From positions 207,001 through 271,000 of the forward strand of contig CANXME010002001.1 of NCBI GenBank assembly GCA_948144175.1: DNA of 64,000 nt, written 5' to 3'. This stretch comes from Closterium sp. NIES-65. Taxonomy: Eukaryota > Streptophyta > Zygnematophyceae > Desmidiales > Closteriaceae. The notes beneath the pieces were generated by a model. It was not told where the DNA came from, ran no database searches, and worked only from the letters and a program-made list of their open reading frames with translations. Shown one piece after another: positions 54,797 through 64,000 of this stretch. The position numbers and the translations under genes were made by a program. Numbering within the stretch: the stretch's first letter is position 1; each line of letters starts with the position of its first letter.

Positions 54797-55879
54797 AAGG
54801 GCCTAATAAAATCAAGCTATTAAGACTTTATCAAACTTAAAACCTCTCCTCGGGGTCACCTCCAAGGGTCCTTGGGTGCCTGGTACAAGACCAGCCCCTA
54901 TCCTCGGGTCCGAGTTTGTAGAGAGAGGGATCAAGAGGGACTTGGTCAAAACAGCAAGAGTACCTTAAACGTTGTGCAGCGTATCGTGCAGACCGTTGAT
55001 CAGATTAAGCTGAGAATTTACTATATCGAAGCTCGCTCCAAGAGCTTTAAAATGAACCAAGTTGCCTCACGAAAACTTCTGCCATTACGAAGTTATGGCC
55101 CGGACAGCGTTTGCCTAGTGTTGGAGTGCTAGCGTACTAGCGTTGACTCGGGTAGCATTCCGCCGTTGAACCGCGTCGAAACGAAATTCCAGGAAGGAAG
55201 GAATTCGCTTGAATCAAACCGACTATATTCAGGTACAAACAGAGAAGGAATAAATAGTTCTAGCTAGCAAGGACCGTGGGTATCAACCTGGGAACAACCA
55301 GGGATGATCCCAAATAATTCCAAGCAACAGAGCCAACCTGGCTGGACAAAACAGCAGGTGGTAGGTTGGAAAACAACCTCTGGTTCTGTTTTTCCAACCT
55401 GGGAAAACAACAACCAGATTCAGGTCCTAAAAACAGAACGTGGTTGTCTTTGCACAACCAGCCAAATGCTGGTTCCGCTGGTTTCCCCTGGCCCTGTAGC
55501 AAGCAGATACAGACAAACTACATCCAACCTTTAACTAAATTGTACCCCTATAGTGCCTGCCCTGCTACACTATAGTCAACCAAACAAAACAGTACAATTT
55601 CGAGTTGCATAGAACTGAATCTGCAAAATCAATTCAACCGAACCGCAAAGCTTCCATCTTGGGTTCCTTTGCGAGCTCGTCCTTTCTGCTTGTACTGTTC
55701 ATAGCGCGTAGAATGTTGTGCCGAAGCGCACAATGCGCGAGTACCTGCAAATGCTTCAAGCGAATATTGCGAAAGCAAACGAACACACGAACATTCCATT
55801 CATACCCAAATGCATTCGCACACGCATACTCGTACAAACAGACGGCAGGATCTCGTGCAATGTGAATTTGCACCCAACA
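54797..55879 (-). repeat. M5 3' LTR, outer ~10 bases missing
   Basis: It begins AAGGGCCTAATAAAATC, lacking the usual TGTTGGTGT start, and ends CACCCAACA. It forms the inverted partner of the P3 LTR; the join has the perfect 10-bp palindrome CCCTTAAGGG (54792–54801). Confidence 0.9.
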
Positions 55880-55893
55880 CACTTCCGCTCTGC
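55880..55893 (-). promoter_or_regulatory. M5 polypurine tract, mutated
   Basis: CACTTCCGCTCTGC on the plus strand: the position is right but the G run is interrupted compared with the other copies. Confidence 0.7.
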
Positions 55894-55921
55894 CTGCCGG
55901 CTGCATCCACATCATTCCATA

Positions 55922-58900
55922 CTAGTTCATGCTCATTCCACTCATGCGCACACAACGCCAATGAGGCTCATCTGCAAGCCTCTTGGTGAGGAAGTCTGCT
56001 GGCTGCTGGTGAGTCTTGATGTAGATCGGATTCACCGTCCCCCTCTTCACCTCCTTACGCAGCCAGTGCCACTTGATACGCATGTGCTTATTGAGGCCAT
56101 GAAGCACAACATTCCAGGCCATTCCAAGAGCCCCCTTGCTATCACAGAACAGCGGCGTAACAACCTTCTGATCCTGGCCAATCTCCTCTAACAACCTCCT
56201 CAGCCAAATCACCTCCTTCACCCCATGGAACATCGCCATGTACTCTGATTCCACAGAAGAGAGTGCTGTCTCCGTCTGCTTCTTTGACCTCCAACTAACA
56301 GGTCCTCCCCCAACTACACAGATGTATCCTCCCACAGATGAGGAATCCTCCTTCTCAGAGGCCCACGTAACATCGGTAAAGCAAGTGAGGAAAAGCTTGC
56401 CTTCTCCAAGCCTCTCCCCCTTCTCTTTCAGCACCTCAACCCCTTTCTGCTTTACCTGTGCAAATGCGGAGTATTGAACTCCAATGCTTGGGTGAGAGTT
56501 CAGATACTTCACCACACGCTCAGCTGCATCCACCTGCTCCTCTGATGGATTCTGCACAACCCTAGCCAGCTGCCCAACCGAGAAAGAGATGTCGGGCCTC
56601 GTGTGAACTGCTGCATACAAGAGGCTGCCCACCAAGGACTGGAATTGCTGCTGCTCCTCGGCTTCAACCCCTTCATCCTCTGCAGTTTTCACAAGCTTGA
56701 ATTCTGCTGACAGGGGAGTTGCAACCTTGCGCTCATTCTCAATTCCGTACTTCTCCCCAAGCTCCTTGATGAACTTCTCCTGGTGCAGCTTCAACCACCT
56801 GTGATCCATATCCCTCTCCACGTGCTTCCCGAGGTAGTACTTTACCTCCCCAAGGTTCTTGCACTTGAAGTTCTCCATCAGCTGCTGCTACACCTTATGG
56901 ATCTCCTTCATGCTGCTGCTAAAGAGAAGAATGTCGTCCACATAGACCAGAAACAGCACCAGCTTCTCCCCCTCCCCCTTGAGAAAGAGGCTCTCATCAC
57001 AGCTGCTGGTCCTGAATCCCATCTCCTCTAAAACAGCTGCCAGCTTCTGGTACCAGCAGCGTGGCACCTGCTTCAAGCCGTAGATGGACTTTTTCAGCTT
57101 GCACACCCTGCCCGTACCATCCTCATACCCAGGCGGCTGCGTCATGAACACCTCCTCCTCTAAAATCCCGTTGAGGAATGCCGTTGATATGTCCATCTGG
57201 ACAATGAACTTCCCACCAACGGCTGCATCTGCCAACAAGACACGAAGGGTAGGGGGTTTGGCAGTGGGAGCAAAGATCTCATTGAAGTCCCGCTTCTCCT
57301 TCTGCATAAACCCCCTAGCCACCAACCTACTCTTGTAGATGGTGACCTGCCCCTTGTCGTCAGTCTTGATCCTCAGCACCCACTTGCATTGTACCGCTTT
57401 CTTTCCCTCAGGCAGCACCACTAGTTCCCAAGTCCCATTCTCCAGCAGCCTCTGGTACTCAGCATCCCTAGAAGCCAGCCATTTGTCCCTATCTGGTCCA
57501 ACTAATGCCTCCTCCATGCTAGCTGGTTCCTCTGGTGCAGGGGCAAGAAAACAGTACGCAGGCCCATCTTCCTCATCCGGGTCATAGCCATGCGGTAGAA
57601 TCAGCAATGCCTCCTCGGTCCCAAGCTGCTGCTCCGCTACATCAGCTCCTGCAGTCAGCTTCTTAGTAGCCATACGGGTACGTCCTGGCCTGGAGACGGG
57701 TGTCTCCCATCCCTTCATAACGACACCCCTCGGCTTCTTAGTTTTCCCCTGCTGCTGCTCTCCCTTCTCAGATCCAGCAGCTCCACTAGTGCTAGTCTCC
57801 ACATAATTTTCTCCACTAGCAGGTGCCTTCTGTACCTTCTTTACATCACCACCCTCTGCAGCTGCCTCTTCTCCCTCCTCCCACACACTAGGAGTCAGGT
57901 CCAGCTGCATGGTGATCTGCTCCATTTGCTGGGACAGCCTGGCCTCCGGCTGTTTCTCCCAGCTCCCATACATCATGCCCTCAAAAAAATTCACATCCGT
58001 GCTGTCAAACAACACACCATTGGAAGGCTCCCACAGCAGCCATCCCTTGCTCTCAACAGCCAGCCCCAAATGCACACACCAGATTGCACTCGCCCCCAAC
58101 TTACTGCGGTAGGTCTTGGGGACGTGGGCGACTGCCATGCAACCGAACACCCTCAGCATGTCCACCGGCGGCTTCCTCCCAAGCCACCTCTCCAACGGCA
58201 CCCACGAGTCATCCCCAACCTTTGTGAGTACCCTGTTCCTAGCAACGGTAGCATGCCGAACAGCATGGGGCCACATCAAGTTGCCCAGCCCAGATTCTAT
58301 GAGCAGCGCCCTAGCTGTCTCCAGAATTGTCCGGTTCGCCCGTTCTGCTACACCGTTGGACTGTGGGGTGTAAGCCGTGGTCAGCTCCCTCTGGATGCCC
58401 TGCTTCTTGAGCCAGGCCGTCATCTCAGCTCCAAGGAACTCACCACCCCGATCTGTCCTAATCCGCTTCACCACACGCTCCGCTTGCTTCTCCACGAACA
58501 GCAGCCAATCGTCCGGAATCGAGGAGGCGGCATGGTCCTTCTGCTTCAGCGGATACGCCCACATTAGCCTGCTCTAGTCATCCACTATGGTTAGGAAGTA
58601 CCGCTCCCTCTTGCGCCCTTGCACCGGCAGCGGCCCCACCAAGTCCATGTGGACCAGCTCCAACGGCTTTATGCTCCTGCCAGCCACACTATGGAAGGGG
58701 AAACGGGTGAACTTTGAAAGGAGGAAAATTTCACAGTTATTATCGAATGGTTGTCCGTTCAGCTTCAAGCCCTTAACGGCTCCATCCTTCTCCAGCTGCT
58801 TCAGCAAAGGCATTGCCACATGCCCCAAACGTCGGTGTGCAGTTGCCCAATCCGTCTCCCCAGATCTGGCCGACACTTTCACACCAACCCCTCCAACGGC

Positions 58901-60401
58901 GTTGCACTCCCCCTGGGATGCAGACCCCTCTCCAGCCTGCCCCCCACCGTGCCACGCCAGCGCCCGCAGCTGCCCCTAGATCTGTACACGTCCTTGCTCT
59001 CGTGCAGATCCCAAAGCACCCGATTGCCCAGCTTCCCCTTATAAGTGCGAGCCTCATCTGTGTTGGTGTTCACCCCAGCCTTGCCAAGCTTACGGAGGGA
59101 GATAAGGTTGGCCTTCAGGTCGGGGACGAGGAGAACGTCGTGCAGCACCACCGGCTTGCCATCCGCTCCCTTAAATGCAGCTCGACTCGCACCAGCCACC
59201 TTCAACATGTGTCCAGAGGCAGAGCACACGTCGTTAATCGGTGCAGCGCATACGTTGTCCAGCAGGTCCTTGCGCGGCGTCATTGTCCAAGCAGCGCCTG
59301 TGTCCAACACCCAATAGTCCAGGGGGTGCAGCTCTGCTCCAACCTTAGAATATGCGTCTCCTTGCTCCCCCTTGTCTCCCACATGGGAGAATTGGCCCGC
59401 GGTGCGCTCCTTCTTCTTCTCCGCACCGCCGTTGCCCTTCGGGATGTTGTCGGACGAATCAGCAACCATGTTGGCGCCGTTTTTCTGGTTCCTCCGCGCG
59501 CCGCCATCCTGGTGACGATTCTGGGGGGTCCATCCATCGGGTTTCTTATAGCACAAAAACCAGGGGTGCCCTTCCTTCTCACAATAGCAGCAACTCCCTT
59601 TCATTTTGCCACCAGCACCCGACTTGCCCCCACGTCCAGATTTCGCACCGCGACCCCAACCGGTACCTCCTTGTTGGTCGTTGGAGTCGTTGTCCTTCTT
59701 TGCACCGCGTCCAGCACCACCGAAGACACGTCCTTTGCCACGTCGGCTCCCTTGTATCCCGTAGCCGCTGCTGCCGTCGTCTCCACCCCTCAGTTGGCGG
59801 CGACGGAAGTCCTCCTCCAGAATCTTAGTCCGCACCCACTCGAGCGTCCACAAGCTCTGGTTCTGCGGCAGGCTCAATCCGCTCGTGAATTGAAGCTACG
59901 ATTCCGGCAGCAGCGAGAGCATCTTCAGGCACTTGGTCTGTTCCGGGTAGGTGATTCCCGCGGTCGCCAGCTTTGCGTATAGATCACGCATCTTGTCCAG
60001 GATGGGTTGCACCGGCTCTCCCTCGCTTAGGCGCAACGCGGACAGCTCCCTCTCCATCATGAGCGTCGCAGCGACGGAGGTAGTGGCGTGCAGCTCCTTC
60101 AACATCATCCACGCCTTCGGACCGCACTCAACCTCCGGCAGCAGATGCATGACGTGGTGACGCTGGTTCCGCTCCAAACTCTGCGACATCAGGTAGTAGC
60201 CAGCCGAGGCGCGCTCGTCCCAATCTTCATGAGGGGCGGAGTCACTCGGTCTAGGCTTCTCCCCAATCATTAGTTTCAGCAAACCGATTTGACGGAAATA
60301 AAGTTGCATTTTCCAGGCCCAATCATCATAGCCCTCACCATTGAACTTCTCGACGGTGAAGTTTTTCAGCACCTCCTTGATCAGCGAGCCCGGGCTTGTT
60401 C
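55922..60401 (-). pseudogene. M5 Gag-Pol, decayed and truncated by M6
   Basis: The copy has at least four lesions relative to P2: a Trp-to-stop in Gag (near 59892), a one-base deletion just downstream of the protease (near 58975), a Trp-to-stop in IN (near 58573) and a Gln-to-stop in RT (near 56888). The 5' end is cut at 60401 by the M6 LTR, so the start codon, about 34 Gag codons, the primer site and the 5' LTR lie outside the window or are lost. It has full-length Gag in the middle (no 357-bp deletion) and the short ETSTSG linker, so it belongs with M0/M1 but branched off before their Gag deletion or lacks it for another reason. Confidence 0.92.
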
Positions 60402-61495
60402 TGTTGGTGTAAGGGCCTAGTAAACTCAAGCTATTAAGACTTTATCAAACTTAAAACCTCTCCTCGGGGTCACCTCCAAGGGTCCTTGGGTGCCTGGTAC
60501 AAGACCAGCCCCTATCCTCGGGTCCGAGTTTGTAGAGAGAGGGATCAAGAGGGACTTAGTCAAAACAGCAAGAGTACCTTGAACGTCGCGCAGCGTATCG
60601 TGCAGACCGTCGATCGGATTAAGCTGAGAATTTCCTATATCGAAGCTCACTCTAAGAGCTTTAAAATAAGCCAAGTTGCCTCGCGAAAAGTTCTGCCATT
60701 ACGAAGTTATGGCTCGGACAGCGTTAGCCTAGCGTTGGAGTGCTAGCATACTAGCGTTGACTCGGGTAGCATTCCGCCGTCGCATCGCGTAGAAAACGAA
60801 ATTCCAGCAAGGAAGGAATTCACTTGAATCAATTTCACTATATCCAGGTACAAACAGAGAAGGAATAAATAGTTCTAGCTAGCAAGGACCTTGGGAATGA
60901 ACCTGAGAACAACCAGGGATCATCCCAAATAATTCCAAGCAACAGAACCAACCTGGCTGGACAAAACAGCAGGTGGTAGGTTGGTAAACAACCTCTGGTT
61001 CTGTTTTTCCAACCTGGGAAAACAACAACCAGGTTCAGGTCCTAAAAACAGAACCTGTTTTGTCTTTGCCCAACCAGCCAAATGCTGGTTCCGCTGGTTT
61101 CCCCTGGCCCTGTAGCATGCAGATACAGACAAACAACATCCAACCTTCACCTAAATTGTACCCCTATAGTGCCTGCCCTGCTACACTATAGTCAACCAAA
61201 CAAAACAGTACAATTTCGAGTTGGATAGAACTGAATCTGCGCAATCAAGTAAGTTGAACCGCAAAGCTTCCATCTTGGGTTCCTTTGCGAGCTCGTCCTT
61301 TCTGCTTGTACTGTTCATAGCGCGTACAATGTTATGCCGAAGCGCACATTTTGCGAGTACCTGCAAATGCTTCAAGCGAAAATTGCGAAAGCAAACAAAC
61401 ACACAAACATACCATTCACACGCAAATGCATTCGCACACGCATACTCGTACAAACAGACGGCAGGATGTCGTGCAATGTGAATTTGCACCCAACA
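60402..61495 (-). repeat. M6 3' LTR
   Basis: 1094 bp, TGTTGGTGTAAGG to CACCCAACA. Very similar to the M4 5' LTR. Confidence 0.95.
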
Positions 61496-61509
61496 CACTC
61501 CCCCTCAGC
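61496..61509 (-). promoter_or_regulatory. M6 polypurine tract
   Basis: Complement of the family polypurine tract, adjacent to the LTR. Confidence 0.88.
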
Positions 61510-61537
61510 CTGCCGGCTGCATCCCCATCATTCCATA

Positions 61538-64000
61538 CTAGTTCATGCTCATTCCACTCATGCGCACACAACGCCAATGAGGCTCATCCGCAAGCCTCTT
61601 GGTGAGGAAGTCTGCTGGCTGCTGGTGAGTCTTGATGTAGATCGGATTCACCGTCCCCCTCTTCACCTCCTTACGCAGCCAGTGCCACTTGATACGCATG
61701 TGCTTGTTCAGCCCATGAAGCACAGCGTTCCTGGCCATCCCAAGAGCTCCCTTGCTATCACAAAACAGCGGCGTAGCAACCTTTTGCTCCTGGCCAATCT
61801 CCTCCAACAGCCTCCTCAGCCAAATCACCTCCTTCACCCCATGGAACATCGCCATGTACTCTGATTCCACGGAAGAGAGTGCTGTCTCCGTCTGCTTCTT
61901 TGACCTCCAATTAACCGGTCCTCCCCCAACTACGCAGATGTATCCTCCCACAGATGAGGAATCCTCCTTCTCAGAGGCCCACGTAGCATCAGTAAAGCAA
62001 GTAAGAAAAAGCTTGCCTTCTCCAAGCCTCTCCCCCTTCTCTTTCAGCACCTCAACCCCTTTCTGCTTCACCTGTGCAGATGCGGAGTATTGAACTCCAA
62101 TGCTTGGGTGAGAGTTCAGATACTTCACCACACGCTCAGCTGCATCCACCTGCTCCTCTGATGGATTCTGCACTACCCTAGCCAGCTGCCCAACCGAGAA
62201 AGAGATGTCGGGTCTCGTGTGAACTGCTGCATACAAGAGGCTGCCCACCAAGGACTGAAATTGCTGCTGCTCCTCGGCTTCAACCCCTTCATCCTCTGCA
62301 GCTTTCACAAGCTTGAATTCTGCTGGCAGGGGAGTTGCAACCTTGCGCTCATTCTCAATTCCGTACTTCTCCCCAAGCTCCTTGATGAACTTCTCCTGGT
62401 GCAGCTTCAACCACCTGTGATCCAGATCCCTCTCCACGTGCATCCCGAGGTAGTACTTTACCTCCCCAAGGTTCTTGCACTTGAAGTTCTCCATCAGCTG
62501 CTGCTGCACCTTCTGGATCTCCTTCATGCTGCTGCTAAAGAGAAGAATGTCGTCCACATAGACCAGAAACAGCACCAGCTTCTCCCCCTCCCCCTTGAGA
62601 AAGAGGCTCTCATCACAGCTGCTGGTCCTGAATCCCATCTCCTCTAAAACAGCTGCCAACTTCTGGTACCAGCAGCGTGGCGCCTGCTTCAAGCCATAGA
62701 TGGACTTTTTCAGCTTGCACACCCTGCCCGTACCATCCTCATACCCAGGTGGCTGCGTCATGAACACCTCCTCCTCTAAAATTCCGTTGAGAAATGCCGT
62801 TGATATGTCCATCTGGATAATGAACTTCCCACTAACGGCTGCATCTGCCAACAAGACACGAAGGGTAGGGGGTTTGGCAGTGGGAGCAAAGATCTCATTG
62901 AAGTCCCGCTTCTCCTTCTGCATAAACCCCTTAGCCACCAACCTACTCTTGTAGATGGTGACCTGCCCCTTGTCGTCAGTCTTGATCCTTAGTACCCACT
63001 TGCATTGTACCGCTTTCTTTCCTTCAGGAAGCACCACTAGTTCCCAAGTCCCATTCTCCAGCAGGCTCTGGTACTCAGCATCCCTGGAAGCTAGCCATTT
63101 GTCCCTATCTGGTCCAGCTAATGCCTCCTCCATGCTAGCTGGTTCCTCTGGTGCAGGGGCAAGAAAACAGTACGCAGGTTGATCCTCCTCATCCGGGTCA
63201 TAGCCATGCGGTAGAATCAGCAATGCCTCCTCGGTCCCAAGCTGCTGCTCCGCTACATCAGCTCCTGCAGTCAGCTTCTTAGTAGCCATACGGGTACGTC
63301 CTGGCCTGGAGACGGGTGTCTCCCATCCCTTCATAATAACACCCTTCGGCTTCTTAGTTTTCCCCTGCTGCTGCTCTCCTCCCTCGGATCCAGCAGCTCC
63401 ACTAGTGCTACCGCTAATCTCCACACCATCACCTCCACCAGCAGGTGCCTCCTGCACCTTCTCTTTATCACCACCCTCTGCAGCTGACTCCTCTCCCTCC
63501 TCCCACACACTAGGAGTCAGGTCCAGCTGCATGGTGATCTGCTCCATCTGCTGGGACACCCTGGCCTCCGGCTGTTTCTCCCAGCTCCCATACATCATGC
63601 CCTCAACAAACTTCACATCCCTGCTGTCAAACAACACACCCTTGGAAGGCTCCCACAGCAGCCATCCCTTGCTCTCAGCAGCCAGCCCCAAATGCACACA
63701 CCAGATTGCACTCGCCCCCAACTTACTGCGGTAGGTCTTGGGAACGTGGGCGACTGCCATGCAACCGAACACCCTCAGCATGTCCACCGGCGGCTTCCTC
63801 CCAAGCCACCTCTCCAACGGCACCCACGAGTCATCCCCAACCTTTGTGAGTACCCTGTTCCTAGCGACGGTAGCGTGCCGAACAGCATGGGGCCACATGG
63901 AGTTGCCCAGCCCAGATTCTATTAGCAGCGCCCTAGCTGTCTCCAGAATTGTCCGGTTCGCCCGTTCTGCTACACCGTTAGACTGTGGGGTGTAAGCCGT
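61538..64000 (-). CDS. M6 Gag-Pol, C-terminal part (IN end, RT, RNase H), open to the window edge
   Basis: The frame is open without a stop from the window edge, upstream of MWPHAVRHATV in the IN core, through the linker with the long GVEISGSTSG form, RT with IYGLKQAPR and YVDD, and RNase H with its acidic residues, to the normal end SMN. Gag, protease and the first part of IN lie outside. It looks functional as far as it can be seen. It is the youngest-looking copy on the right side. Confidence 0.93.
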   Translation of the reverse strand, partial: TAYTPQSNGVAERANRTILETARALLIESGLGNSMWPHAVRHATVARNRVLTKVGDDSWVPLERWLGRKPPVDMLRVFGCMAVAHVPKTYRSKLGASAIWCVHLGLAAESKGWLLWEPSKGVLFDSRDVKFVEGMMYGSWEKQPEARVSQQMEQITMQLDLTPSVWEEGEESAAEGGDKEKVQEAPAGGGDGVEISGSTSGAAGSEGGEQQQGKTKKPKGVIMKGWETPVSRPGRTRMATKKLTAGADVAEQQLGTEEALLILPHGYDPDEEDQPAYCFLAPAPEEPASMEEALAGPDRDKWLASRDAEYQSLLENGTWELVVLPEGKKAVQCKWVLRIKTDDKGQVTIYKSRLVAKGFMQKEKRDFNEIFAPTAKPPTLRVLLADAAVSGKFIIQMDISTAFLNGILEEEVFMTQPPGYEDGTGRVCKLKKSIYGLKQAPRCWYQKLAAVLEEMGFRTSSCDESLFLKGEGEKLVLFLVYVDDILLFSSSMKEIQKVQQQLMENFKCKNLGEVKYYLGMHVERDLDHRWLKLHQEKFIKELGEKYGIENERKVATPLPAEFKLVKAAEDEGVEAEEQQQFQSLVGSLLYAAVHTRPDISFSVGQLARVVQNPSEEQVDAAERVVKYLNSHPSIGVQYSASAQVKQKGVEVLKEKGERLGEGKLFLTCFTDATWASEKEDSSSVGGYICVVGGGPVNWRSKKQTETALSSVESEYMAMFHGVKEVIWLRRLLEEIGQEQKVATPLFCDSKGALGMARNAVLHGLNKHMRIKWHWLRKEVKRGTVNPIYIKTHQQPADFLTKRLADEPHWRCVRMSGMSMN

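Larger units (their letters stand above)
60402..64000 (-). mobile_element. Family-1 copia element M6, 3' half, running off the window
   Basis: A complete 3' LTR (60402–61495), polypurine tract and the C-terminal half of Gag-Pol are present. It is inserted in the M5 gag. The five bases before it, TGTTC (60397–60401), continue in other copies as TGTTCGCGCTCC, so TGTTC is the predicted target duplication on the far side. Confidence 0.93.

Overview
The window is wall-to-wall LTR retrotransposon sequence from a GC-rich eukaryotic nuclear genome. All elements with recognisable domains are Ty1/copia type (domain order Gag–PR–IN–RT–RNase H). The primer-binding sites complementary to initiator tRNA-Met, the 5-bp target-site duplications (TSDs) and the copia-type polyprotein all fit a plant or streptophyte-alga host. 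The species cannot be decided from the sequence. I see no host gene, tRNA, rRNA or CRISPR array.

Four element families are present. Family 1 dominates: a ~1093-bp LTR (TGTTGG…CCAACA), a 4669-bp internal region and a 1526-codon Gag-Pol ORF. It is represented by 14 LTR copies, two intact polyproteins (20055–24635 on +, 44630–49210 on −), one copy broken by a single extra T (5232–9813), one open but cut by the window edge (61538–64000), and several decayed copies. Family 2 (926-bp LTR rich in a repeated ~20-bp motif, GC-rich tandem-repeat leader, a different Gag) is the oldest visible layer at 1874–4092 and 10954–13952. Family 3 (138-bp LTR, no visible Gag, decayed PR–IN, Gln/Glu repeat tract) occupies 13953–17935 and 36583–36723. 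Family 4 is a decayed relative of family 1 at 50351–54000.

Layout from left to right: a truncated minus-strand family-1 fragment (1–1873); a family-2 element interrupted by a solo family-1 LTR (2190–3283, TSD CTGCC) and by complete element P1 (4093–10948, TSD CTTGG); a family-2 LTR shared with a second family-2 internal region (12246–13952); family 3; a minus-strand tandem LTR–int–LTR–int–LTR array, M1A/M1B (17936–36577, one TSD GAGGA around the whole array), with element P2 (19016–25770) nested in its left end; 146 bp of family 3; a second LTR–int–LTR–int–LTR array, M3/M4 (36724–50350), whose two flanks do not match; family 4; a collapsed tail-to-tail LTR pair (54001–55879) leading into decayed element M5; and element M6, inserted in M5's gag and running off the right end.

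The novelty is in how the nest was built and remodelled, not in a new enzyme. There are tandem arrays made by LTR–LTR recombination, two inverted LTR junctions whose palindromic centres have been deleted (one across a TTTGC microhomology), a mosaic LTR carrying an apparent gene-conversion tract, and a chimeric element with an out-of-frame 1010-bp duplication made of two diverged copies. There is also a gag-only family-2 element beside a family-3 element with PR–IN but no visible Gag. Nesting gives the relative order: family 2, then family 3 and P1/solo LTR, then the M1 array and M3, then P2. All sequence comparisons were made by eye; percentages and difference counts are approximate.
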